64,000 nt of DNA from DATAAP01 sp041690495. Its GTDB lineage: Bacteria; Pseudomonadota; Alphaproteobacteria; CACIAM-22H2. The position numbers were made by a program, and so were the translations under genes. Shown piece by piece: positions 16,381-24,455 of this stretch. Numbering within the stretch: the stretch's first letter is position 1; every line of letters starts with the position of its first letter. The notes beneath the pieces are model-generated. The model was not told the origin of the DNA. It did not search any database and saw only the letters and a list, made by a program, of their open reading frames with translations. Where the stretch lies: assembly GCA_041690495.1 (NCBI GenBank), contig JAWLHE010000008.1:1-64000 (forward strand), read 5' to 3'.

Positions 16381-17498
16381 ACCGCATGGCGCCGCAAAGC
16401 GAGACCACACTGATGACGGAAGATACCGCCGTTCGCCTCGATGGCGTCACCAAGCGCTTTGGCAGCGTTGTCGCCGTAGCCGATACCTGGCTCAAGGTGC
16501 GGCGCGGCGAGTTCCTTACGCTGCTCGGTCCGAGCGGCTGTGGCAAGACCACGTTGCTTAACCTGATTGCGGGCTTTCTCGAGCCGGACACGGGCGAATT
16601 GTTCATCCACGAGCAGCGCGTGACCGACACGCCGCCGCACCGCCGCTCGATCGGCATGGTATTCCAGAACTACGCGCTGTTCCCGCATATGGATGTCGCC
16701 GACAACGTGGCGTTTGGTCTGAAGATGCGCAAGACGCCGCGCGATGAGATACGGCAGCGCGTGAGTGCGGCGCTCGACATCGTTCGGCTCGGCGGCCTTG
16801 GAGACCGCAGGCCGCGCCAGCTGTCCGGCGGCCAGCAGCAGCGCGTGGCGCTTGCCCGCGCGCTCGTCATCAACCCTCAGGTCCTGCTCCTGGACGAGCC
16901 GCTCTCGGCACTGGACAAGAACCTGCGCGCCGAGATGCAGGTCGAGCTGAAGCAGATCCACCAGCGGGTCGGTATCACCACCGTGTTCGTCACGCACGAC
17001 CAGGGTGAAGCGCTGAGCCTGTCCGACCGGATCGCCGTGATGTCGAGCGGCATCATCCAGCAGATCTCGCCGCCCAACGAAGTCTACCGGTATCCGGCCA
17101 ACAGCTTCGTCGCCTCGTTCATTGGCGACATCAACCGCGTGCCGGGCCGCGTCGCCACGCGCGATGCCTTGACCGTCCAGGTCGAAATCGCCGGCGGCCG
17201 CCGCGTGTCCGTCGTCGCCGATCGCAATGCGGCGCTTAGGGACGGGCAGGACGTCGCGCTGTTTATCCGCCCGGAATGCCTGTCGCTCGCCGGCGGTGCC
17301 GATGAGAATATCGTTGCGATCGGAACGATACAGGCTCACGTCTATCAGGGCACGCATGTCGATGTGCATCTGTCCTCGCCGGACATCGGACCGCTGCACA
17401 TCAGGGCGCCGCGATTCGACGTGATCGAGCGCTGGCCGATCGGCTCGGTTGTGAACGTCGCCGCCGACCTGTCCGAGGCGCTGGTCTTCGCAGACTAG
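16377..17498 (+). CDS. ABC transporter ATP-binding protein (PotA-like)
   Basis: A 373-residue ATPase of the CUT1/Pot type. The Walker A is GPSGCGKTT (51-59), the signature LSGGQQQR (~145) and the Walker B LLLDEPLSALD (~165). A C-terminal TOBE/OB domain (~285-370) is common in Pot and sugar importers and may be regulatory. It completes a four-gene importer (binding protein, two permeases, ATPase), all on one strand with overlaps. ATG 16377 overlaps the permease stop (ATGA); an internal Met at residue 13 is less likely. Confidence 0.94.
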   Translation: MNRMAPQSETTLMTEDTAVRLDGVTKRFGSVVAVADTWLKVRRGEFLTLLGPSGCGKTTLLNLIAGFLEPDTGELFIHEQRVTDTPPHRRSIGMVFQNYALFPHMDVADNVAFGLKMRKTPRDEIRQRVSAALDIVRLGGLGDRRPRQLSGGQQQRVALARALVINPQVLLLDEPLSALDKNLRAEMQVELKQIHQRVGITTVFVTHDQGEALSLSDRIAVMSSGIIQQISPPNEVYRYPANSFVASFIGDINRVPGRVATRDALTVQVEIAGGRRVSVVADRNAALRDGQDVALFIRPECLSLAGGADENIVAIGTIQAHVYQGTHVDVHLSSPDIGPLHIRAPRFDVIERWPIGSVVNVAADLSEALVFAD

Positions 17499-17538
17499 AA
17501 TCCGGCAGAAGTGGAGGCCGAATGCGGGAGGGGGAAGG

Positions 17539-18192
17539 ATGACCTATTCCATTGCGGGACGCTGCGCCAGAACCGGCGCCTTCGGCATCGCCATCACGTC
17601 CTCGAGCATCTGCGTGCCGAGCCGTTGCGCGTGGGTATCCGCGACCGGCGCCGTGCTTACGCAGAACATTACCGATCCGCAGCTTGGGCCGCTCGGCCTG
17701 TCCTTCCTCGCGCAAGGCATGGGAGCCAAGGGGGTGCTGGCACAGCTGGTCGGCGCCACCGCATTCTCGGCCTACCGCCAGCTCGCCGTGATCGACCGCG
17801 CCGGACAGACCGCGTCGTTCTCGGGGGAGAAGGCGCTGCCCGTTTTCGCCGAGGCGCACGGGACGGACTGCGTCGCGGTGGGCAATATCCTTGCCGACAA
17901 GACCGTCCCCGATGCGATGATCGATGCATTCGCGCGTAGTGCCGAGCAGGCCCTGCCGGAGCGCCTGATGCGGGCGCTGGAGGCCGGTCTCGCCGCCGGC
18001 GGCGAGATCAGCGACGAGCACGCGGCAGGCCTCCATGTCGCGGACCGCTATACTTGGCCGATCGTCGATCTGCGCGTCGACTGGCACGACGATCCCATAC
18101 CCGAGCTACGTCGCGTGTGGACGCTCTATGAGCCGCAGATGCAGGCCTACGTCACGCGCGCGGTCAATCCCGATGCCGCACCTGCGTTCTGA
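17539..18192 (+). CDS. DUF1028 family putative Ntn-hydrolase
   Basis: A 217-residue DUF1028 protein. The family opens with MTYSIAGRC-type sequence, in which a Ser/Thr/Cys near residue 2-10 is proposed as the N-terminal nucleophile after processing, and carries a GPLGLSFLAQGMGAKGVLAQL block. It is predicted to have the Ntn-hydrolase fold (amide bond cleavage) and has no firm function. It follows the ABC ATPase by 40 bases on the same strand, so it may act on the imported compound or its amide derivative. It is convergent with the oxygenase; the two stops are 8 bases apart. Confidence 0.85.
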   Translation: MTYSIAGRCARTGAFGIAITSSSICVPSRCAWVSATGAVLTQNITDPQLGPLGLSFLAQGMGAKGVLAQLVGATAFSAYRQLAVIDRAGQTASFSGEKALPVFAEAHGTDCVAVGNILADKTVPDAMIDAFARSAEQALPERLMRALEAGLAAGGEISDEHAAGLHVADRYTWPIVDLRVDWHDDPIPELRRVWTLYEPQMQAYVTRAVNPDAAPAF

Positions 18193-18200
18193 CCGGAAGC

Positions 18201-19175
18201 TCAGGCGGTCTTCGTGGTTCCGCGCCAGTCCGTCGCAAACTTCCGCGTGATCGCCTCGCCGACGTGAAGTGGCGGGTATTTCGGCGGGTTGTCCGCGCCC
18301 TGGCAGCTCGGCAGGCAACTGACAACGGCGTCGAAGTCGGGAATCGCGAAGAAGGGGACTGAGTAACGCTCGCGGCCGGTCAGGTTGACGACGCGGTGCG
18401 GAGTCGACTTGAACCGGTCATTGGTCCAACGCGCCATCATGTCGCCGATATTGATGACATAGGCGCCTTTTACCGGCGGCGCGTCGATCCAGCCGCCGCT
18501 GCGCGATTCCACCTGAAGTCCGCCGACCGCGTCCTGCGCCAGCACCGTGAAGGCGGTCGCATCGGCATGCGGTCGGATGCCGTATTGCCGATCCGGCGCC
18601 CGCGCGGGCTGCGGCGGATAGTGGAGCAGGGTCACCTGCGTCAGCGGCTTGCGATAGAAGGCAAGGAACCACTCTTCCTCGAGATCGAGCGCCAGGGCGA
18701 ATGCGCGCAGCAGCCGGTCCGACAGACGCTCCATTTCGCCGAAATAGTCCAGCAGCACCTCGCGCCAGCCCGGCAGGCCGGCCGGCCACTGGTTGGCCTG
18801 GTGGAAGCGGTTGCCGGCGAGGATGTCGGGGTCGTCGGCCGGATACTCATGCTGGTATTTGAACGCTTCGTTCACGTCGGGAGCGTCGGTGTTGGCGTAA
18901 TGGCGCGCGAACAGCGGCTGGTAGCCCCGCGTTCGCTGCGGCGTAACCCGGATCGCCGGGTCCTGTTTCCGCTCGGGCGGCAGCGCGAAGAACCGGTGTG
19001 CGGCAGCGAACACGGCGTCGATCTTCTCCTGAGGAACGCCGTGGTTGCCAAGATAGAGGAAGCCGATCTGCTCGCACGCATCGCGGATCGCCGCAGCGGC
19101 GCGGCGCTTCCCGGCCGGGTCGCCGTCGACGAATGCGCTGAAATCGATCAGTGGAATGCGCTCCAGAGCGGCCAT
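18201..19175 (-). CDS. Fe(II)/2-oxoglutarate-dependent oxygenase (isopenicillin N synthase family)
   Basis: A 324-residue non-haem iron oxygenase. The metal triad is His203-x-Asp205 (RPHADATAF) and His260 (STPHRVV), and the 2-oxoglutarate-binding Arg270-x-Ser272 follows (RYSVPF). The N-terminal block IPLIDFSAF is typical of the IPNS/gibberellin-oxidase-like group. These enzymes hydroxylate or desaturate small molecules with 2-oxoglutarate and O2. ATG 19175 has AGGGG 6 bases before it, and the open frame further upstream lacks family similarity. It is divergent from the GlcG-like gene. Confidence 0.88.
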   Translation of the reverse strand: MAALERIPLIDFSAFVDGDPAGKRRAAAAIRDACEQIGFLYLGNHGVPQEKIDAVFAAAHRFFALPPERKQDPAIRVTPQRTRGYQPLFARHYANTDAPDVNEAFKYQHEYPADDPDILAGNRFHQANQWPAGLPGWREVLLDYFGEMERLSDRLLRAFALALDLEEEWFLAFYRKPLTQVTLLHYPPQPARAPDRQYGIRPHADATAFTVLAQDAVGGLQVESRSGGWIDAPPVKGAYVINIGDMMARWTNDRFKSTPHRVVNLTGRERYSVPFFAIPDFDAVVSCLPSCQGADNPPKYPPLHVGEAITRKFATDWRGTTKTA

Positions 19176-19335
19176 GTCAGTCCCCTGTGATGCGGCTCTA
19201 GGACGAGCCGATTCAACGATGCCGATCACCGCCGCACGATACCATGAAAAAGTCCCGAGAGGGCGTCTATCTTGTTGACCTGTTTGTATTTTATGTTGAA
19301 ACTTCACGCCTGTGCGCAACTTTGCTGAGAAGACC

Positions 19336-19758
19336 ATGTCGACGACCCGTCCATCCCTGAAACTGACCCACGAGGGCGCGCTGAAGGCTCTGAATGCGGC
19401 GATGGACAAGGCGCGGGAACTCGACGTCGGCCAGAACATCACGATCGTCGACGAGGGCGGCAATCTGCTCGCATTCATGCGAATGGATGGCGCCAAGCTG
19501 CTCAGCATCAAGACCTCGCACAAGAAGGCGCTGTCCGCAGCCTCGCACCGCATGCCCTCGGGCGGATTGTCGCCGGAGCTGGAGGTGAAATTCGGTCTCG
19601 CGACCGGCGGCGAACTCACCAATCTCGAGGGCGGCTTCCCGATCATCATAGAGGGCATTCCGGTAGGCGCGATCGGGGTTGGCTCCGGGACCGGCGCGCA
19701 GGACGTCGAGGTCGCGAAGGCCGCCCTGCGCGCGCTCGGCGCGGAGACATTCGAATGA
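19336..19758 (+). CDS. GlcG/HbpS-like small protein (DUF336)
   Basis: A 140-residue protein of the GlcG/HbpS (DUF336) family: LTHEGALKALNAAMDKARELDV helix region, ITIVDEGGNLLAFMRMDGA core and the glycine-rich GSGTGAQDVEVAKAAL end. Members bind haem, corrinoids or small organic acids, and others have been adopted in degradation pathways. It has no signal peptide. ATG 19336 is chosen over the upstream GTG because the conserved region begins a few residues after it. Its place beside an oxygenase and the DUF1028 gene suggests a role in the same catabolic route. Confidence 0.85.
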   Translation: MSTTRPSLKLTHEGALKALNAAMDKARELDVGQNITIVDEGGNLLAFMRMDGAKLLSIKTSHKKALSAASHRMPSGGLSPELEVKFGLATGGELTNLEGGFPIIIEGIPVGAIGVGSGTGAQDVEVAKAALRALGAETFE

Positions 19759-19860
19759 TCGCGTGATGCCGCCGTGATCGCTTCGTAGATCGAACGGCAT
19801 ATTAATGGTTGAGCAACGGCGCGTGCCGATAATCCGGCCGGGCAAACGCATCACGACGAC

Positions 19861-20736
19861 ATGACCGAGTCCGTCAGCATCATAATTCCGACGCGCTGCG
19901 ACCTGCAGCGCCGCGAGCTTCTGTTGCGCGCCATCGACAGCGTCGTGTCGCAGGAGGGGGTCCGTTGCATCCCGATCGTCGTCGTCAACGGCAGCCGGTT
20001 CGACCCCGGACTGCTGGCGCGATTGCTTCAGCGCGCCGACGTGAAGGTGATCCAGATCGAGCCGCCCGGGCCGTTCGTCGCACGCAAGGTCGGCTACCAG
20101 CACAGCGCGACAGAATTCTTCGGGCTGCTAGACGACGACGACGTCCTGCTGCCCGGCGCGATCGCGCGACGGCTCCGCGCGCTTCACGATGACAGCAGCA
20201 TCGACTGGGTTGTGACGAACGGCATCTTCGTGAGTCCCGAGGGGGATATTCCGTTCGTTGCGGACATGGCGGCCGTGCGCCGGGATCCGTGCGGCACGCT
20301 GCTGGAGTCCTGCTGGCTGTCGGCCGGCGGCAGCCTCTTCCGGAAGGCGGCATTCGATCCGGACACGTTCGATGCCGTCCGGTCGATGGACCTCACCTAC
20401 ATCGCGTTCCGTCTGCTCGCGGAGGGACGGAAAGTCGCCTTCATCGACGAGGCGACGTACAAGTATTTCTATTATCCCGACTCGCTTTCGAAGCAGGACT
20501 TCTACAATCTGCCGGCCGCCGAGGCGATTCAGCAGATGGCTAAACTTGCCTTGCCCGGCTGGGTGAAGCGGGAGCTCGGCCGGAAATATCGCCGCGCGAT
20601 GCACGACGTCGCCGACTATTATCGTCGGAAGGGCCAGCGCGGCGCCGCATGGGCTGCGCACATCCGGAGCCTCAGCGGTTTTCCGGAGTTGCTCCGATAT
20701 GCAGGTTTCACGCGCAAGCTGCTGTCGCGCGCCTGA
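19861..20736 (+). CDS. Family 2 glycosyltransferase
   Basis: A 291-residue GT-A-fold transferase. The N-terminus VSIIIPTRCD is the standard nucleotide-sugar-binding start, and LLDDDDVLLPGA (~94-105) supplies the DxD metal-binding acidic run. No membrane segment is visible, so it is probably a cytosolic or peripheral enzyme adding a sugar to a polysaccharide or lipid-linked glycan. It is convergent with the rmlCBA genes (15 bases between stops), which supply dTDP-deoxysugars, but is not in their operon. Donor and acceptor are unknown. Confidence 0.88.
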   Translation: MTESVSIIIPTRCDLQRRELLLRAIDSVVSQEGVRCIPIVVVNGSRFDPGLLARLLQRADVKVIQIEPPGPFVARKVGYQHSATEFFGLLDDDDVLLPGAIARRLRALHDDSSIDWVVTNGIFVSPEGDIPFVADMAAVRRDPCGTLLESCWLSAGGSLFRKAAFDPDTFDAVRSMDLTYIAFRLLAEGRKVAFIDEATYKYFYYPDSLSKQDFYNLPAAEAIQQMAKLALPGWVKRELGRKYRRAMHDVADYYRRKGQRGAAWAAHIRSLSGFPELLRYAGFTRKLLSRA

Positions 20737-20751
20737 GCCGGTGGCACGCCA

Positions 20752-21630
20752 CTAGCGATTGCTCCCGTCTGCGAGCAGGCCGCGGAGATAGGCGCCGTAG
20801 CCGCTGTTGTCCAGCCGGCTCGCCAGCGATTCCATTCGGGCCGCGTCGATATAGCCCATGCGCCAGGCGATCTCCTCGGGGCAGGCGACCTTGAGACCCT
20901 GCCGGTCCTCGATCGTCTGGACGAACTGCGAAGCTTCGAGCAGCGAGCGACAGGTACCCGTGTCGAGCCAGGCGAAACCCCGACCGAGCAACTCGACCTG
21001 CAGCTCGCCCCGCTCCAGGTAGCAATTGTTGATATCGGTGATCTCGAGTTCGCCGCGCTGCGACGGCTTGATGCCGTGCGCGAACTCGACGACGCGATTG
21101 TCATAGAAGTAGAGTCCCGTGACGGCATAGCGCGACGGCGGGTCTTTCGGTTTTTCGACGATCCGGACCGGCCGGCCGCCGCGATCCATCTCGATCACGC
21201 CGTACCGCTCGGGATCCTGAACCCGATAGCCGAACACCGTAGCGCCGGTCCGATGCAGGGCCGCCTTCTGCAATTTCTCGGTGAGCCCGTGTCCGAAGAA
21301 CAGGTTGTCGCCGAGCACGAGCGCGCAGGAATCGGCGCCGATGAAGTCGCGGCCGATGATGAAGGCCTGGGCGAGGCCGTCCGGTCGCGGCTGCACGGCA
21401 TAGGACAGGCGGAGGCCCCATTGCTCGCCGTCGCCGAGCAGCTCCAGGAACGGGCGCTGATCGTGAGGAGTCGTGATCACGAGAATGTCCCGGATGCCGG
21501 CGAGCATCAGCACCGACAGCGGATAATAGATCATCGGCTTGTCGTAGACCGGCAGGAGCTGCTTGCAGACGGCCTGCGTCAGCGGATAGAGGCGGGTTCC
21601 GGACCCGCCGGCGAGAACAATTCCTTTCAT
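20752..21630 (-). CDS. rmlA: Glucose-1-phosphate thymidylyltransferase
   Basis: A 292-residue RmlA, which joins dTTP and glucose-1-phosphate to form dTDP-glucose. The nucleotide-binding signature GGSGTRLYPLT (residues 7-17) and the KQLLPVYDKPMIYYPL block are complete, and the length fits the family. ATG 21630 is taken because MKGIVLAGG is the family N-terminus; the frame stays open upstream but overlaps rmlB. It is the last gene of a minus-strand rmlC-rmlB-rmlA run, 10 bases after rmlB. Confidence 0.96.
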   Translation of the reverse strand: MKGIVLAGGSGTRLYPLTQAVCKQLLPVYDKPMIYYPLSVLMLAGIRDILVITTPHDQRPFLELLGDGEQWGLRLSYAVQPRPDGLAQAFIIGRDFIGADSCALVLGDNLFFGHGLTEKLQKAALHRTGATVFGYRVQDPERYGVIEMDRGGRPVRIVEKPKDPPSRYAVTGLYFYDNRVVEFAHGIKPSQRGELEITDINNCYLERGELQVELLGRGFAWLDTGTCRSLLEASQFVQTIEDRQGLKVACPEEIAWRMGYIDAARMESLASRLDNSGYGAYLRGLLADGSNR

Positions 21631-21640
21631 TGCCCGCCGC

Positions 21641-22714
21641 TCATCGCACGTCGCCGGACTGACGAAGGCCGAGGCGTTCGCCGCCATAGGAAGCCGCCCA
21701 GACGTCGCGGAGCGCCGCCTCGTTTTCGATGTACCAGCGCACGGTCTTGGCCAGTCCGCTGTCGAACGTCTCGGCGGGGCGCCAGCCGAGCGCTCGGGCG
21801 ATCTTTGACGAATCCAGCGCGTAGCGGAAGTCGTGTCCCGGCCGGTCGGGCACGAAAGCAATCAGATCGCGGACCCGCCTGTCGCGCGGTTTCGGCGCCC
21901 ATTCCTCAATCAGAGCGCAGATCGCCTCGACCACCTGCAGGTTGGTGCGCGCGCCGCCGCCGCCGATGTTGTAGCTTTCGCCGATCAGGCCGCGCGTCAG
22001 GACGAGCCACAATCCGCGCGCATGATCGTCGACATGGATCCAGTCGCGGACATTCGCGCCGCTGCCGTAGACCGGCAGCGTCTCGCCCGCCAGCGCCTTG
22101 CGGATGGTCAGCGGGACGAGTTTCTCGGGAAACTGCCACGGCCCGTAATTGTTCGACGCGTTGGACAGAACGACCGGCAATCCGTAGGTCCCGTGCCACG
22201 CACGCACGAGATGATCGGCTGCTGCCTTGCTCGCCGCATAAGGCGAGTTCGGCCTGTAGGCGCTGCCTTCGGTCGAAGCGGGGTCGTCCTGCGCCAGCGA
22301 CCCGAACACCTCGTCGGTCGAGACATGGTGAAAGCGGAACGAGCCGCGGCGGGCGGCCGGCAGGCCATCCCAGTAGTGCCGGGCCGCATCGAGCAATGTC
22401 GATGTCCCGACCACGTTCGTGCGGATGAAGGCGGCCGGCCCGTCGATCGACCGGTCGACGTGGGTTTCGGCGGCGAAGTTGATGATCGCATCGGGGCGAT
22501 GGACTTCGATGATGGCCCGCATCGCGCGGCCGTCGGCAATGTCTGCCTTCTCGAAACGGTAGCGCGGCGAGCGGGCGATCTCCCCGAGCGCCGCAGGAAC
22601 GGCGGCGTAGGTGAGGGCGTCGACATTGACGATCGACGCATCGCTGTCGCTGTGGACGTGACGGATGAAAGCGGAGCCGATGAATCCCGCGCCGCCGGTT
22701 ACGAGAAGCTTCAT
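21641..22714 (-). CDS. rmlB: dTDP-glucose 4,6-dehydratase
   Basis: A 357-residue extended SDR that converts dTDP-glucose to dTDP-4-keto-6-deoxyglucose with bound NAD. Features seen are the GGAGFIGSAFIRH nucleotide site (7-19), STDEVFGS with the catalytic Thr-Asp-Glu (~135), and the YAASKAAADHL Tyr-xxx-Lys pair (~165). The N-terminal ATG overlaps the rmlC stop (ATGA), indicating translational coupling. Confidence 0.96.
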   Translation of the reverse strand: MKLLVTGGAGFIGSAFIRHVHSDSDASIVNVDALTYAAVPAALGEIARSPRYRFEKADIADGRAMRAIIEVHRPDAIINFAAETHVDRSIDGPAAFIRTNVVGTSTLLDAARHYWDGLPAARRGSFRFHHVSTDEVFGSLAQDDPASTEGSAYRPNSPYAASKAAADHLVRAWHGTYGLPVVLSNASNNYGPWQFPEKLVPLTIRKALAGETLPVYGSGANVRDWIHVDDHARGLWLVLTRGLIGESYNIGGGGARTNLQVVEAICALIEEWAPKPRDRRVRDLIAFVPDRPGHDFRYALDSSKIARALGWRPAETFDSGLAKTVRWYIENEAALRDVWAASYGGERLGLRQSGDVR

Positions 22715-23298
22715 CGGACGCGCGCTCCGGCCGGCGTCGCGCGACCGGCATGCGCGGCACGCCAGTCCGCGAACGACGGCCAGCGGCGATCGCGTTCGGA
22801 GAGTGTCGCCGTTTCCGGTCCGACCGGCCAGGCGATGCCGAGTTCAGGATCGTTCCACATGATCCCGCCTTCGTGCTGCGGTGCGTAGTCGCGATCGACC
22901 TTGTAAAAGACCTCGGTATCGGCTGCCAGCGTGCAGAACCCGTGGGCGAAGCCGGCGGGAATATAGAGCTGCTGCCAGGAGTCCGCCGTCAGCTCGACCG
23001 TGAGATGTCGGCCGAAGTGCGGCGAATGCGGCCGGATATCGAGCGCCACATCGAAGATCGCGCCGCGCAGCACCTGGACGATCTTCGCCTGCGCGAACGG
23101 TTCGCGCTGGAAATGCAGGCCGCGCACCGTTCCGCGATGCACCGAGAAAGAATGGTTGTCCTGGACGAAGTCGGCGGCCAGCCCGGCCGCCGCGAGTTCG
23201 CGGCGACTGTAGGTCATCGAGAAGACGCCGCGGGAGTCGCCGAAGCGGCGCGGCTTCAGCAGCTTCAGATCCGGAATTGCCAGCGAGACGATGTCCAT
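22711..23298 (-). CDS. rmlC: dTDP-4-dehydrorhamnose 3,5-epimerase
   Basis: A 195-residue cupin-type epimerase that inverts C3 and C5 of dTDP-4-keto-6-deoxyglucose. Signatures are DSRGVFSMTYSRRE (~22-35), QDNHSFS followed by RGLHFQ with the active-site His, and YIPAGFAHGF. ATG 23298 begins the conserved sequence; the longer open frame adds a basic stretch unlike the family. It leads the rmlCBA run. No rmlD reductase gene is in the window, so the final dTDP-rhamnose step must be encoded elsewhere, or another deoxysugar is made. Confidence 0.94.
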   Translation of the reverse strand: MDIVSLAIPDLKLLKPRRFGDSRGVFSMTYSRRELAAAGLAADFVQDNHSFSVHRGTVRGLHFQREPFAQAKIVQVLRGAIFDVALDIRPHSPHFGRHLTVELTADSWQQLYIPAGFAHGFCTLAADTEVFYKVDRDYAPQHEGGIMWNDPELGIAWPVGPETATLSERDRRWPSFADWRAAHAGRATPAGARVR

Positions 23299-23537
23299 GA
23301 GCCGCCGCACGCGAATTTTCGCCGTATTGCCCGGCTCCATCCTGCCGTCGCGGGATGCCCCGGGCAAACGCCTCATGATCGGCAAGAGGCGTTAACAAAT
23401 ACCGATTCGTCAAGCCTGCCATGGGCATAGCCCTGCCGAGGCACGCCGAACTATGCTTCCGCGGTGGAATGCCCTAACAAGGCGGCGGACGGTCGCCGCG
23501 GCCGGGCCATGAAACATCCCTAGCGGGCAGTGGAAAA

Positions 23538-24455
23538 ATGGAACGGCCGATCGAGCGCGTGCTGGTAGCGGGATACGGGGTCATGGGGCGGGGGATTGCG
23601 AAATCGTTCGCCAATGCCGGCTTCGACACGGTGGTGTGGAGCCGCCGTGCCCGCAGCCTGACGGACCTGCCCGACGGCGTGCGCGCGACCGACACGCTGC
23701 CGGCCGCGATTCCCGACCTCGTCATCGAGACGGTCGAAGAGGAGATGGCGCGCAAGCGCGAGGTGTACGAAGCGATCGAGAGCGCCTATCCGCCGTCGGT
23801 CATCATCGGCACCAACACCTCCGGCCTGATGCTCGAGGATCTCGCTGCCGGGCTGGCGGCGCCGGAGCGCTTCCTCGGCGTGCACTACTTCATGCCGGCG
23901 GACGTGTTCCCGATGGTCGAGGTCGTCGCGGGCCCGTGCACGCCGCGGGCGACCGTCGAGCGCGTCGCCGAAGCGATGCGCCGCACCGGCAAGGATCCGG
24001 TCGTGCTGTGGAAGCCGATCGCTGGCTTCCTCATCAACCGGCTGCAGCACGCGATTCTGCACGAGGCCTACCATCTGATCGAGACCGGCGTCTGTACGCC
24101 GGCCGACGTCGACCGCGTCGCCAAGACGATGCTGGGACCGCGGATGTGCATCACCGGGCTGATCGAGCAGAAGGACATCAGCGGATTGACGATTCACGCC
24201 AACGCGCAAAAGGCGATCGTGCCGCATCTCGCCCACGACCGCGTGCCGAACCGCTGGGTGCAGTCGATGGTCGGCAGCGGCGATCTCGGCGTCAGGACCG
24301 GCCGTGGATTTTATGATTGGAGCGCGTGTGACGCGCGCGCGGTATCGGCGCAGGCCACGGCGCGGCTGCAGCAGCTGCTGGATTTTATCCAGGAAAGGCT
24401 TCCGGCCCCGACCGCGGGAACCGTTCCGCAACCGCGCCCCGAACACAAGGGATGA
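23538..24455 (+). CDS. 3-hydroxyacyl-CoA dehydrogenase family oxidoreductase (possibly L-gulonate 3-dehydrogenase-like)
   Basis: A 305-residue two-domain NAD dehydrogenase. The Rossmann motif is GYGVMGRGIA (12-21), the catalytic-His region GVHYFMPA (~115-122), and the C-terminal helical domain includes LINRLQHAILHEAYHLIETG. The family covers 3-hydroxybutyryl-CoA dehydrogenase and lambda-crystallin/L-gulonate 3-dehydrogenase. The next gene overlaps it (ATGA) and is an IlvD/Edd sugar-acid dehydratase, so a sugar-acid substrate is more likely than an acyl-CoA. This is inference from context. Confidence 0.85.
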   Translation: MERPIERVLVAGYGVMGRGIAKSFANAGFDTVVWSRRARSLTDLPDGVRATDTLPAAIPDLVIETVEEEMARKREVYEAIESAYPPSVIIGTNTSGLMLEDLAAGLAAPERFLGVHYFMPADVFPMVEVVAGPCTPRATVERVAEAMRRTGKDPVVLWKPIAGFLINRLQHAILHEAYHLIETGVCTPADVDRVAKTMLGPRMCITGLIEQKDISGLTIHANAQKAIVPHLAHDRVPNRWVQSMVGSGDLGVRTGRGFYDWSACDARAVSAQATARLQQLLDFIQERLPAPTAGTVPQPRPEHKG

